DNA from: Bacteroidia bacterium
GTDB taxonomy: Bacteria; Bacteroidota; Bacteroidia; NS11-12g; UBA9320
Direction: 5' to 3'
Length of the DNA stretch: 64,000 nt
Assembly: GCA_028339355.1 (NCBI GenBank)
Contig: JAOLBX010000002.1
Span: forward strand, 90,218 to 154,217
Made by a program: the position numbers and the translations under genes. Positions 46,282 through 55,901 of this stretch are shown here, piece by piece (positions within the stretch are counted from its first letter, which is position 1; each line of letters opens with the position of its first letter). The notes beneath the pieces were generated by a model. It ran no database searches. It worked only from the letters and a program-made list of their open reading frames with translations, and was not told the DNA's origin.

Positions 46282-46340
46282 CATAGAAAGCCCACTTGCT
46301 ATTCTTTTGTGAAAAAAAGGTAAGTTTGAGAAAACAAAAT
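46282..46340 (+). repeat. Dispersed intergenic repeat, copy C
   Basis: Thirty-odd bases after the stop of the repeat-protein gene and upstream of merTP. Shares the ATAGAA..CCACTTGCTATTCTTTTG block with copy B, then TAAGTTTG (46321-46328). The TTG to TAAGTTTG spacing is 22, slightly longer than usual. It can be the merTP promoter. Confidence 0.55.
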
Positions 46341-46397
46341 TAATGTTCAGGAGAGCTATTTGCCTCACACATGCACCAACTGTTAACCACAAGCTGA

Positions 46398-46997
46398 ATG
46401 AAAAGTGAAAACAAATTAATTGGTACAGGATTACTTACGGCAATAACAGCGTCATTATGCTGTATTACACCTGTTTTGGCTCTGATTGCTGGCTCTAGTG
46501 GGCTCGCATCAGCTTTTTCTTGGATAGAACCTTTTAGACCATATCTAATTGGTATGACAATTTTGGTTCTTGGTTTTGCATGGTATCAAAAATTAAAACC
46601 TTCTAAAGAAATTGACTGCAAATGTGAAGTTGATGAGAAACCTAAATTTATTCACACAAAAATATTTTTAGGAATTATATCTGTTTTTGCATTAGTAATG
46701 ATGGCTTTTCCCTTTTATTCAGGAGTTTTTTACCCAAACACAGAAAAGCAAATAATTGTAGTTGACAAATCGGACATTAAAACAATTTATTTTAAAATCA
46801 GCGGAATGACATGTGCGAGTTGTCAAAAGAACGTAAATCACGCAGTAAATAAACTCAGCGGAATCCTATCCTCAAAAACATCTTATGAAAACGGAAACGC
46901 AATAATTGAATTTGACCATACCAAAACCAATGAAAAAGAAATAGAGAAAGCAATTAACCATACGGTATATGAAGTAACCGATAAAATAGAAAACTAA
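46398..46997 (+). CDS. Mercuric ion transporter MerTP (fused MerT + MerP domain)
   Basis: 199 residues: three to four membrane helices with the Cys pair SLCCITP in the first (about 20), a second Cys pair (CKCE near 75), and a C-terminal heavy-metal-associated domain with GMTCASC near 136. Matches Bacteroidota MerTP fusions that take Hg2+ in. Overlaps the next gene by one base (TAATG). No merA (mercuric reductase) or merR/arsR regulator is adjacent, so this is only part of a resistance set, or it serves another metal. Confidence 0.88.
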   Translation: MKSENKLIGTGLLTAITASLCCITPVLALIAGSSGLASAFSWIEPFRPYLIGMTILVLGFAWYQKLKPSKEIDCKCEVDEKPKFIHTKIFLGIISVFALVMMAFPFYSGVFYPNTEKQIIVVDKSDIKTIYFKISGMTCASCQKNVNHAVNKLSGILSSKTSYENGNAIIEFDHTKTNEKEIEKAINHTVYEVTDKIEN

Positions 46998-47203
46998 TGG
47001 AAGTTCAATTAAAATCAGAAATTACTTGTCCAAACTGCGGACATAAAAAAGTGGAGGAAATGCCTACAAATGCATGTCAGTATTTCTACGAGTGTGTGGA
47101 TTGCAAAACGCTTTTGAAACCAGAGGAAGGAGATTGCTGCGTTTATTGCTCATACGGAACAGTGCCTTGTCCACCCATTCAAGAAAACAAACGCTGTTGT
47201 TAA
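46997..47203 (+). CDS. GDCCVxC domain protein
   Basis: 68 residues, ten Cys: CPNCG near 11-15, ECVDC, GDCCVYCSYG near 45-54 and a CC C-terminus. The GDCCVxC motif names a family of unknown function that commonly follows merTP. Metal binding or metal-transfer is likely from its Cys content. Translationally coupled to merTP. Confidence 0.88.
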   Translation: MEVQLKSEITCPNCGHKKVEEMPTNACQYFYECVDCKTLLKPEEGDCCVYCSYGTVPCPPIQENKRCC

Positions 47204-47341
47204 CTTAAAACGGTGGGGCAAAATAAAACCTATTATCCATTACTATAGAAATCCTTAACTGTAGGCAAAAGTTTTGGGGCCATCGGAGGGATAAATAAAG
47301 ATACTTTTACACACCCTGGTCATAGCCGAGCCGCTACCTCT

Positions 47342-48373
47342 CTACCCCTTCTTTAGCGTAAACCCAAATGTGCTTCCTACACCGATAGTACTTCGCACAT
47401 TCACCGTTTGCTGGTGGGCTTCTATGATGTGTTTTACGATAGAAAGTCCCAAGCCACTGCCTCCCAAATCCCTACTCCTTCCGCTGTCTGTTCTATAAAA
47501 TCGCTCAAAGAGTCGAGGCAGATGTTCTTCTTCTATTCCGTTGCCGTCATCTGATATTTCGGTGAGAATAACCTTGTCCATATCATAAAACCCTATGGTG
47601 ATCTCGCCTTCTTTTTTACCGTATTTCACTGCATTCACCAGCAGATTCAGCAGTACTTGACGGATTTTAGCTCTATCGCCGTGTACCTGTAATGTCTTGG
47701 GATTTTGCTTTTTATACACTACAGAAATGCTTTTTTCGTTGGCAATGTTTTCTACCATTTCTACTACATCTTTAGTCAATTTTAGCAAATCAAATTCTTG
47801 AATATCAATCGATTGACCCTCTTCTAGTGTACCTATGGTCGTAAGATTCTCTACCAACTCTACTAGCCTATCTGCACTAGCAGCTGCCTTACTTAGAAAA
47901 CGTTCGTTTACTTTTTTGTCGTTCAACGCTCCATCTAGCAACGTATGAATGTAGCCTTGTATATTTTGGATCGGTGTTTTTAGTTCGTGAGATACATTTC
48001 CTAAAAATTCTCGTCTATAATTTTCTTGTTTTTTAAGGTCATTTACCTCTTTTCGATTCTCTTTCATCCAGCCCAGCACTTCCTTGCTGACGGCACCGAT
48101 GGGATCACTTTCTTTTTTGTCTAATGCTCCGTAGGTTTCTGTACTTCTCGTCTTGAATCGGTAAATATTTCTGTATATCAGCTTAATTTTATCGTAGATA
48201 AACTTCTTGAGCAACACAATAAAAATAAAGTAGCATACACCAAATACCAGTAGTAAGTTGATGCCCGTCGCAATAAAATTTTTGGTAAGAATAGCCACGG
48301 CTACCGAAGAAATAACAGCGGCGATGAGACTGGCTGCAAAGGCTACAAACTTGGGACTCCTGCTTCTATTCAC
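47342..48373 (-). CDS. Sensor histidine kinase, PhoR-like
   Basis: 343 residues: two membrane helices (about 8-30 and 36-58) with almost no exported loop, then HisKA with SHELKTP (His129) and a HATPase domain with N box LVNAVKYG, DDGNGIEEEHLPRLFERFYR and GGSGLGLSIVKH. Lack of a sensor loop suggests it senses within the membrane or through a partner. Overlaps the regulator gene by four bases (ATGA). The pair is related to PhoBR, but no pst or phosphate gene is close, so the stimulus is unknown. Confidence 0.9.
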   Translation of the reverse strand: MNRSRSPKFVAFAASLIAAVISSVAVAILTKNFIATGINLLLVFGVCYFIFIVLLKKFIYDKIKLIYRNIYRFKTRSTETYGALDKKESDPIGAVSKEVLGWMKENRKEVNDLKKQENYRREFLGNVSHELKTPIQNIQGYIHTLLDGALNDKKVNERFLSKAAASADRLVELVENLTTIGTLEEGQSIDIQEFDLLKLTKDVVEMVENIANEKSISVVYKKQNPKTLQVHGDRAKIRQVLLNLLVNAVKYGKKEGEITIGFYDMDKVILTEISDDGNGIEEEHLPRLFERFYRTDSGRSRDLGGSGLGLSIVKHIIEAHQQTVNVRSTIGVGSTFGFTLKKG

Positions 48374-49041
48374 ACTACAAATCTATAACCTACTCCTTTA
48401 ATCGTCTGTATTCTCTCGTTTCCAATTTTTTCTCTGATTTTTCGGATGTGCACATCGATTGTTCTGTCCACCACACTTACATCCGTACCCCATACCTTAT
48501 TGAGAATAGACTCCCGCGTATATACTTTACCCGGCTTGGATGCCAAGAGGTACAATAGCTCAAACTCTTTTTTGGGCAATATCAATCGATCACCTCGCAG
48601 CACTACATCAAAAGAGCTTCTGTCTATAGTAATATCACCTACGACCAACTCATTGCTTTCTACGTCTTCTTTTTTTCGCTTGAGCAATGCCTTGATTCTA
48701 CTGGTTAGAACTCTCGGTTTGATGGGTTTGGTGATGTAATCGTCCGCTCCTACTTCAAAACCTGCTATCTCAGAATACTCTTCCCCTCGAGCAGTAAGAA
48801 ATGCGATGAAGATGCCCTGTAAAGAATCCTCTTTTCTAATCAGCCTGCATGCCTCAATGCCATCCATCTTGGGCATCATAATATCCAGCAAAACTAAATC
48901 GGGTTTTTTGTCCTTGGCCTTAGCTACAGCTTCTTCTCCATTGCTAGCCGTATAACATTTGTAACCCTCCTTTTCTAAGTTGTACTTAAGAAGTTCTACG
49001 ATGTCTTGCTCGTCATCTACTATGAGAATTTTTTGTGCCAT
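48370..49041 (-). CDS. OmpR/PhoB-type response regulator
   Basis: 223 residues: receiver domain with phospho-acceptor Asp53 (LVLLDIMMPKMDG) and a C-terminal winged-helix DNA-binding domain (about 125-222; SVVDRTIDVHIRKIREKIG). Partner of the kinase translated just after it. Confidence 0.93.
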   Translation of the reverse strand: MAQKILIVDDEQDIVELLKYNLEKEGYKCYTASNGEEAVAKAKDKKPDLVLLDIMMPKMDGIEACRLIRKEDSLQGIFIAFLTARGEEYSEIAGFEVGADDYITKPIKPRVLTSRIKALLKRKKEDVESNELVVGDITIDRSSFDVVLRGDRLILPKKEFELLYLLASKPGKVYTRESILNKVWGTDVSVVDRTIDVHIRKIREKIGNERIQTIKGVGYRFVV

Positions 49042-49175
49042 AACTCTAATACAATAGTCTACTTACTTTACGAATATAACATTAACCCAAAGTTAAGAGA
49101 ATATTAATAACCAAGGGGAGTTTGGCAATGAGAATGTCTTTCAGCGAATGTCTATAAAGTTGATAAACCTTAAAG

Positions 49176-49607
49176 CTACCTATTTCTAAAGATGGTAGTA
49201 AAAACTGGATTATCCATCAGATTGGATGTCGCTTTTTCTACATACGACTTTTCCGTGACGTTTGTAATTGTGCATTTCTTGACAAGCTTCTCTACTCCTT
49301 CTGCCACTGTGTTATCGTGTGGATTTTCGTTTATCCTGGAAAAAATGAGGGTGTACATACTATCGTTTTGCCAACGTATGTCAAACTCTACTACCATTTC
49401 CTTACTCTTTATGAATTCTTCTTGTATGGAGTCGGTTCGGTTTATTAAATAGGTTCCAATGGAACTTTCTGTGTAATGAAATTTACCTGTATGCCAGGAA
49501 GCATAATCTACGGGCACTAATTCTTTCACTTCTTTGGTAGAAGAGTCATCCGTGGTGCACGCTGCAAGTCCCAAGAGAACTACGGCCAGTATACAGGCCT
49601 TGTACAT
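49176..49607 (-). CDS. Hypothetical lipoprotein
   Basis: 143 residues with lipobox LAAC (Cys near 16). The rest is a mixed alpha/beta chain with no motif I recognise. Its ATG overlaps the stop of the TlpA-like gene by one base (TAATG), so the two are co-translated and may act together at the membrane. Confidence 0.65.
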   Translation of the reverse strand: MYKACILAVVLLGLAACTTDDSSTKEVKELVPVDYASWHTGKFHYTESSIGTYLINRTDSIQEEFIKSKEMVVEFDIRWQNDSMYTLIFSRINENPHDNTVAEGVEKLVKKCTITNVTEKSYVEKATSNLMDNPVFTTIFRNR

Positions 49608-50734
49608 TAATTAAGAACGCTTTCTAAGACTGCACCTAGCTGGTGACTTCTTAAACCTGTTTTAAGAATTCTTCCTTCTTTGTCCAGTAAAAAGGTCTGA
49701 GGAATAGAATGTACGCCATATAATTTGGCTGCGGAAGATTTCCATCCTTGCAAGTCACTTACGTGTTTCCATGGCAGCCCATCTTTTGCTATGGCACCCT
49801 TCCATCTGTTCAAATCATTGTCTAAGGACACCGCATATATTTCAAAGCCTTGGTCGTGGTATTTATCATACAATGCTTTTACATTCGGGTTTTCTTTTCT
49901 ACAAGGACCACACCAGCTTGCCCAGAAATCTATCATCACTACTTTGCCTCTGAGAGAAGACAAAGAAAGCAACTCGCCTTCTGGAGTTTTAAGTGTAATA
50001 TCTGGGGCTACTGCTCCTTCTATTGTTGGTCCGAGTTGAGCCGCAGCAGCTCCTAGATTTTTTGCGTAACTGGAGTTTGGCAAGTCTTTATTAAGCTTTG
50101 CACTACCAAGCATTACCAGTTTAGGCACTGTTTTTTGGAATAAGTACTTAACCGCGAAATATGTAGCTGGAGTACCTGGTTCATTTTTGATAAACTCTTC
50201 TATCTTGGTGCTTCGTGAGCTTATCATGTCATTGTACCGTTTGGTAGTTTGTGCACGCACTTCCTCTGTCACAGTAGTAGGATCCATCTTTGCCACCTCC
50301 GCATTGAACGCTTCCATTTCGTTTTCGAAACCGGTGTATATGTTATATAGTTTCTGCATTGACGCGTTGTACTTGCCACCTTCCATAGTAACTGCGTATG
50401 CTTTTGATTTTTGAATATCAAGTTTTACAATCGCTCCTTTTTCTAAAATAACCGGCACTCCTGGAGGAGATGTATTATCAAAAGTCAAATAGTATATCCC
50501 ACTCTCATCTGTACCTACTCCGGTAAAACTGAAACTACCAGAACTGCCAACATAGGCACTGTCTTTTATTTCTAATTTAACGTCTGTAATTCTGCTCAAC
50601 ACTACCAAAGTTCCTTCGGTAAGATTAGAAGTAGCCTCTACAGAAAAGTTGGTAGGTTTAGCTCCGTTATCACTAGCATTCACACACGCTATAGTAAAGA
50701 CTGTTAACAGTGCTGAAAGTACTAAATTCTTCAT
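49607..50734 (-). CDS. TlpA/ResA-like thioredoxin lipoprotein with DUF4369-type N-domain
   Basis: 375 residues from the ATG at 50734. Signal peptide and lipobox TIAC (Cys near 16), an N-terminal beta domain (about 25-110, DUF4369-like), a helical middle, and a thioredoxin domain with CGPC in FWASWCGPCRKE near 276 and cis-Pro SIPQTF near 350. Such proteins reduce or isomerise disulfides in the periplasm. The next gene encodes a lipoprotein overlapping by one base. Confidence 0.88.
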   Translation of the reverse strand: MKNLVLSALLTVFTIACVNASDNGAKPTNFSVEATSNLTEGTLVVLSRITDVKLEIKDSAYVGSSGSFSFTGVGTDESGIYYLTFDNTSPPGVPVILEKGAIVKLDIQKSKAYAVTMEGGKYNASMQKLYNIYTGFENEMEAFNAEVAKMDPTTVTEEVRAQTTKRYNDMISSRSTKIEEFIKNEPGTPATYFAVKYLFQKTVPKLVMLGSAKLNKDLPNSSYAKNLGAAAAQLGPTIEGAVAPDITLKTPEGELLSLSSLRGKVVMIDFWASWCGPCRKENPNVKALYDKYHDQGFEIYAVSLDNDLNRWKGAIAKDGLPWKHVSDLQGWKSSAAKLYGVHSIPQTFLLDKEGRILKTGLRSHQLGAVLESVLN

Positions 50735-50794
50735 TTTTATATTTTTCATCCTTTATTTCTTCTTTGTATAGTACAATTCCTGTACCACAATCAT

Positions 50795-52246
50795 TTAGCT
50801 GTCTAACGCTTTGGCAAGTAATTGGTTTGTCTTCTTCGGATCAGCTTTTCCTCCAGACTTTCTTTTCACTTGTCCTATGAACAAACCGATCAAGTTTGTT
50901 TTACCTGTTTTGTAGGCTTCTACTTTATCAGGAAACTCAGCCAACACTTCGTCAATCCATTTCTGAAGTGCTTCATCGTCATCGGTTAGAGCCAAGTTTT
51001 GCTCCGCAATGATTTCATCTACCTTCTTGCTAGTGTTTTCTAATAGTGCCGGAAAAACTTTTTGCTCCGCAATACTAAAATTAATCGCCCCACTATCTAT
51101 AGACGCAATAAGGTCGGCAATAGTTGCTGGTGTCAATGGAAATTTTTCGATATGACTAGCATTGCTATTTACCCAGCCCTTTACTGCACCCATCGTCCAA
51201 TTGGCGGCTGCTTTATAATTTTTGGTATGCTTGCATACTTCTATAAAAAAATCTGCAATGCCTTTACTCTCAGTGAGTATAGACGCATCGTAATCATTGA
51301 GCTGCATCTCTGTGATAAATTTTTGGTATAATTCCTTTGGCAATGCTGGCATTCTTGCCTTCACCTCCGCTATCCATTCTTGACTAACTATAAGAGGCGG
51401 CAAATCTGGCTCTGGAAAAAATCTATAATCATTCACCAACTCTTTGCTACGCATACTGAAAGTAGTTCCTTTCATAGCATCAAAATTTCTCGTCTCAGAA
51501 AAAATCTCTTCTCCAGCATCTGCCATTTTGCATTGTCTCTCAAACTCATACTCTATCGCTTTCTTCACGTTGGTCATGGAGTTCATGTTTTTGACCTCTA
51601 CCTTAGTACCAAAAGTAGGTGACCCTAAAGGCCTTACGGATACATTGGCATCACAACGAAGACTTCCTTCTTCCATATTTCCATCGCATACTCCGAGGTA
51701 CCTCACGAGTCTACGTACCTCACTGAGAAAAGCGTATGCCTCATCTCCGCTTCTGAAATCTGGTTCTGTTACTATCTCTACAAGAGCTGTTCCCGCACGG
51801 TTGTAGTCCATCAATGTATTTTCGATATCTAAATCATGCAGACCTTTACCGGTATCTTCTTCCATATGTATACGAGTCAGATTGATATACTTTGTTCTAC
51901 CATCTGGCAATGTGATTTCCACCCCTCCGTTTTTGCAAATGGGAGTATCCATTTGGGTGATTTGATACCCTTTAGGCAAATCCGCATAGAAGTAATTTTT
52001 TCTATCGTATGTATTGTATTCACGTATGTCACATCCGCATGCGAGTCCGAGCATAATAGCCATATTCACAGCTTCTTTATTGTGTACAGGAAGAGTGCCC
52101 GGATGTCCCAAACTGATGGGACTCACTAAAGTATTGGGTGCTGCACCAAAGGCTACTTCATCTTCACAGAATGCTTTTGACTTGGTATTCAACTGTGCAT
52201 GAATTTCTAGTCCTATTACTACTTCGTATTTATCGTTTTTTAACAT
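50795..52246 (-). CDS. gatB: Asp/Glu-tRNA amidotransferase subunit B
   Basis: Part of GatCAB, which amidates Glu-tRNA(Gln) and Asp-tRNA(Asn). Opening VVIGLEIHAQLNTKSKAFC and the middle DYNRAGTALVEIVTEPDF and EVKNMNSM are family signatures; C-terminal YqeY-like tail helices. 483 residues. Two bases after alaS. gatA and gatC are not in the window. Confidence 0.96.
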   Translation of the reverse strand: MLKNDKYEVVIGLEIHAQLNTKSKAFCEDEVAFGAAPNTLVSPISLGHPGTLPVHNKEAVNMAIMLGLACGCDIREYNTYDRKNYFYADLPKGYQITQMDTPICKNGGVEITLPDGRTKYINLTRIHMEEDTGKGLHDLDIENTLMDYNRAGTALVEIVTEPDFRSGDEAYAFLSEVRRLVRYLGVCDGNMEEGSLRCDANVSVRPLGSPTFGTKVEVKNMNSMTNVKKAIEYEFERQCKMADAGEEIFSETRNFDAMKGTTFSMRSKELVNDYRFFPEPDLPPLIVSQEWIAEVKARMPALPKELYQKFITEMQLNDYDASILTESKGIADFFIEVCKHTKNYKAAANWTMGAVKGWVNSNASHIEKFPLTPATIADLIASIDSGAINFSIAEQKVFPALLENTSKKVDEIIAEQNLALTDDDEALQKWIDEVLAEFPDKVEAYKTGKTNLIGLFIGQVKRKSGGKADPKKTNQLLAKALDS

Positions 52247-52248
52247 TA

Positions 52249-54864
52249 TTAAGAGTTTACAAAGTTAATTGCTAATTCTTTAACCTCTGGTAAACCACTT
52301 ACATCTGCTCCACCAGCTTGTGCAAAAAATGGCTGACCACCGCCTCCACCTTTCACCTCTCTAGCCCATTCACGAATAAGTTGACCTGCGTTATACCCCT
52401 TGCCTTTCACCAAACTATCACTTATCATGATGCTAATGCTTGGTTTTCCATCTATGTCAGCGAGTAGTACACAGAATAAATCTTCCACTTCTTCTTTCAG
52501 CTGAAAAGCTAAATCTTTGGCTTGCCCCGCATTCGATACTTTAATGATATCAATGATGCTATTCACCCCATTTACAGAATTCATTGCTTTCATCAGATCT
52601 CCTTTTAAATCTCCAAGTTGACTATTCTCAAAAGCTTCTACTTTTGATTTCAAGTCTACATTTTCCTTCTGAAGTGATTGAATGGCTTTCAGAATATCCT
52701 GCTGATTTCCCAGCTCTGCACCTATTTGCTCTATGAGGGATAATTTATCTTTCACATACGCATCTGCTTTGGCACCTGTAATAGCTTCTATACGCCTTAC
52801 TCCTGCTGCCACGGCTCCTTCATGCACTATTTTAAAACTACCGATCAGTGCCGTATTGCTCACGTGGCATCCGCCGCACAACTCCACTGAATAGTCTTTA
52901 TCAAAAGTAATAACACGCACGGTGTCTCCATACTTTTCACCAAACAATGCCATAGCACCACTTTTAGTCGCCTCATCAAAAGGAACATTTCTTGCCTCTT
53001 CGAGTGCGATTGCATCGCGAATTTTTTGATTAACGATTTTCTCTATTTGCTCTACCTCAGATTTCTCTACTTTCTGAAAGTGTGAGAAATCAAACCTAAG
53101 ATGTTTTTCATTTACCAAAGAGCCTTTTTGTGCTACGTGATCTCCCAGTACTTGTCTCAATGCAGACTGAAGTAAGTGAGTTGCACTATGGTTTAAACTG
53201 GTATCTGTTCTTTTTTCAAGGTTCACCTTTGCTTTGAAGTGCTGATTGAGATTCTGTGGCAACTTTTCTGCAATTTGGATACTCAATTGATTCTCTTTTT
53301 GCGTGTCGATTATGCCGATTTTTTCATCATCATTCTTTCCGATGAGCACACCTTTATCTCCTACTTGGCCACCACTCTCTGCAAAAAAAGGTGTGAGGTT
53401 TAGCACCAGATGATATTGCTTTTTGCCTTTTACAGTCACCTCACGGTATCGGGTTATTTTGACATCAGACTCTAGATAATCATAGCCTACAAACTCTTCC
53501 CTATCATCCTCTTCTAGTACGATCCAATCTCCAGACTCTTTTTTGGCATCTGCTCTACTCCTGTCTTTTTGTTCTTGCAGTGCTGCTTTGAAACCATCTA
53601 TGTCTACTTCTATTCCTTTTTCCTTAGCCAAAAGCTCAGTTAAGTCTATCGGAAAACCAAAAGTATCGTATAATTCAAAAGCATGAGCACCTGTTATATT
53701 TCCTTCTTTCGAATAATCGTCTACCAATTTCAATCCTTTATTCAAGGTATTCAGGAAAGATTTTTCCTCCTGTTCTACTACTTTTTCTAGGAAATCTTTT
53801 TGCTGGTCAATCCCTGCGAATACATCCTTAAACTTAGCAACAAAATCAGGGACTAAATTCTTCATAAATGGCTTTTCCAAACCTAAGAAACTGTACCCAT
53901 ACCGCAACGCTCTACGGAGGATTCTTCGTATAACATACCCAGCACCATTGTTATCTGGCAGTTGTCCATCTGCTATTGCAAAACATACTGCTCTAAGGTG
54001 GTCAGCAATTACTCTAAAAGCGATATCAGTAGGTTCATCATCGCCATATTTCTTGCCGCTTAAGCTTTCTAATTCTCTTATAGTATCCATAAAGAGGTCT
54101 GAGTCGTAATTTGACTTATGCCCATGTACAGCTCTCACCAATCGCTCAAAACCCATCCCTGTATCTACATGCTGATTTGGCAATGGATGTAGGCTTTTGT
54201 CCGCCTTACGGTTATACTGCATAAAAACAAGATTCCATATTTCTATGACCTGTTCATGGTCAGCATTTACTAGAGAGGCTCCATCTAATTTTGCTCTTTC
54301 ATCATCGTCTCTCAAGTCTATGTGTATTTCAGAACACGGACCACAAGGGCCAGTTTCTCCCATTTCCCAGAAATTGTCCTTTTTATTGCCTAGAATAATT
54401 CTCTCCTCAGGCACGTGCTTGAGCCATAGATTTTTTGCTTCACTATCAAGCTCCAGTTTATCTGATGCATCTCCTTCAAAAACGGAGACATACAACCTAG
54501 TTTTATCCAGTTTGAAAACCTCTGTTAATAATTCCCAAGCCCAGTTTATTGAATCTTCTTTGAAATAGTCACCAAAACTCCAATTTCCTAACATTTCGAA
54601 CATGGTATGATGATAGGTATCTACCCCTACTTCTTCTAAATCATTATGCTTGCCACTTACTCTTAGGCATTTTTGAGTATCAACTACACGTACGTCTTTG
54701 GCTTCTTTATTGCCCAAAAAGATGTCTTTGAACTGATTCATACCTGCATTGGTAAACATAAGCGTAGGGTCATCCTTCACCACTATAGGTGCTGAGTCCA
54801 CTATTTTATGTCCTTTTTGTCTAAAAAAATCAAGATACTGTCGTCTAATCTCCGATGCCGTCAT
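52249..54864 (-). CDS. alaS: Alanyl-tRNA synthetase
   Basis: 871 residues. Class II catalytic core with HHTMFEMLGNWSFGDYFK near 84-101 and the GMGFERL motif, an editing domain with HSATH (HxxxH near 553) and CGGCH near 662, and a C-Ala domain ending GGGGGQPFFAQAGG. All zinc and editing residues are present. A -7 box lies upstream; it faces the divergent M23 gene. Confidence 0.97.
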   Translation of the reverse strand: MTASEIRRQYLDFFRQKGHKIVDSAPIVVKDDPTLMFTNAGMNQFKDIFLGNKEAKDVRVVDTQKCLRVSGKHNDLEEVGVDTYHHTMFEMLGNWSFGDYFKEDSINWAWELLTEVFKLDKTRLYVSVFEGDASDKLELDSEAKNLWLKHVPEERIILGNKKDNFWEMGETGPCGPCSEIHIDLRDDDERAKLDGASLVNADHEQVIEIWNLVFMQYNRKADKSLHPLPNQHVDTGMGFERLVRAVHGHKSNYDSDLFMDTIRELESLSGKKYGDDEPTDIAFRVIADHLRAVCFAIADGQLPDNNGAGYVIRRILRRALRYGYSFLGLEKPFMKNLVPDFVAKFKDVFAGIDQQKDFLEKVVEQEEKSFLNTLNKGLKLVDDYSKEGNITGAHAFELYDTFGFPIDLTELLAKEKGIEVDIDGFKAALQEQKDRSRADAKKESGDWIVLEEDDREEFVGYDYLESDVKITRYREVTVKGKKQYHLVLNLTPFFAESGGQVGDKGVLIGKNDDEKIGIIDTQKENQLSIQIAEKLPQNLNQHFKAKVNLEKRTDTSLNHSATHLLQSALRQVLGDHVAQKGSLVNEKHLRFDFSHFQKVEKSEVEQIEKIVNQKIRDAIALEEARNVPFDEATKSGAMALFGEKYGDTVRVITFDKDYSVELCGGCHVSNTALIGSFKIVHEGAVAAGVRRIEAITGAKADAYVKDKLSLIEQIGAELGNQQDILKAIQSLQKENVDLKSKVEAFENSQLGDLKGDLMKAMNSVNGVNSIIDIIKVSNAGQAKDLAFQLKEEVEDLFCVLLADIDGKPSISIMISDSLVKGKGYNAGQLIREWAREVKGGGGGQPFFAQAGGADVSGLPEVKELAINFVNS

Positions 54865-54895
54865 TGTTGTATATAAGTGTCTTTTATTCTATCAG

Positions 54896-54903
54896 CAAAA
54901 CTA
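54896..54903 (-). promoter_or_regulatory. Candidate -7 box for alaS-gatB
   Basis: Minus-strand TAGTTTTG (TAnnTTTG), 31 bases before the alaS ATG. One base away, on the other strand, is the -7 box of the M23-MerR genes, so the two promoters abut. Confidence 0.4.
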
Positions 54904-54904
54904 T

Positions 54905-54912
54905 TATCTTTG
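54905..54912 (+). promoter_or_regulatory. Candidate -7 box for the M23-MerR genes
   Basis: TATCTTTG (TAnnTTTG), 26 bases before the M23 ATG, next to the divergent alaS box. At -33 spacing the sequence is CTTT, a partial match. Confidence 0.4.
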
Positions 54913-54938
54913 CCCGATTATAAAGCGGCAAAAGTACA

Positions 54939-55901
54939 ATGACAAAAGCGAAATTTAGATTTAATAAAGAAACTCTTGAATATGAGAGAGTATCTACTAA
55001 CTATTGGTCAATTGCAGCTAGAATAATATGCGTATTATCGCTCATAGCTGTAGTAAGTGCAGTTAGTATATCTATTGCAATGAAGGGTAATGATAGCGAG
55101 GAATTACAAAAGAATATTGCAGACTATGAGGTGCAGTTAAGATTATTGGAAAATAAATCCATAGCTATGCAAGCTCAATTATCAGATTTAGCCAAAATGG
55201 ATGATGATATTTATCGTGAAATTTTTGGTGCAGAACCAATAGATGATGATATCAGAAAAGCGGGTACTGGGGGTGTAGATAAATATACATCTCTTGACAA
55301 TTTAAAAAACGGAGGAAAGTTTAAACAACTTCATAAACGCTTGGACCAGATGAATTCTCAGTACAAGGTGCAAGAAAAATCATATAACAGCTTGATTAAA
55401 ATGGCACAGAATAAAAGTAATATGCTAGCTTCTATTCCTGCTATTCAACCAATACCAAACAAAAATCTAAGAAGAATAGCTTCTGGTTTTGGATATAGAG
55501 TAGACCCCATATACAAGACTAGAAAAATGCACAAGGGCATTGATTTCACTGCCCCTACCGGCACTAAAATATATGCTACAGGTGATGCAGTTGTTCAAAA
55601 AGTAGAAAATAGGAGATGGGGTTATGGGAAACATATTGTGCTAAACCACGGATATGGCTACACTACTCTATACGGTCATATGAGCAGAACAAATGTGCGT
55701 GTGGGTCAAAAAATAAAGAGAGGTCAACTAATTGGTTTGGTGGGCAGCACTGGTAAATCAACCGGAGCTCACTTACATTATGAAGTACGCAAAAACGGTT
55801 CTGCAGTAAATCCAGTAGGATATTTTTACAATGACTTGAGTAGCGAGCAATACGAAGAGATTCTAAAATTATCTTCTAATCCGAATCAGTCGTTTGACTA
55901 A
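54939..55901 (+). CDS. M23 peptidoglycan endopeptidase with N-terminal coiled coil
   Basis: 320 residues: a short basic head, one membrane helix (about 23-43), coiled coil (50-80 and 105-155), and a LytM domain with HKGIDF (HxxxD) and HLHYE near 289. All zinc ligands are present, so it is likely active. Coupled by a one-base overlap (TAATG) to the MerR gene. This is a different M23 type from the one beside the bactofilin. Confidence 0.9.
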   Translation: MTKAKFRFNKETLEYERVSTNYWSIAARIICVLSLIAVVSAVSISIAMKGNDSEELQKNIADYEVQLRLLENKSIAMQAQLSDLAKMDDDIYREIFGAEPIDDDIRKAGTGGVDKYTSLDNLKNGGKFKQLHKRLDQMNSQYKVQEKSYNSLIKMAQNKSNMLASIPAIQPIPNKNLRRIASGFGYRVDPIYKTRKMHKGIDFTAPTGTKIYATGDAVVQKVENRRWGYGKHIVLNHGYGYTTLYGHMSRTNVRVGQKIKRGQLIGLVGSTGKSTGAHLHYEVRKNGSAVNPVGYFYNDLSSEQYEEILKLSSNPNQSFD

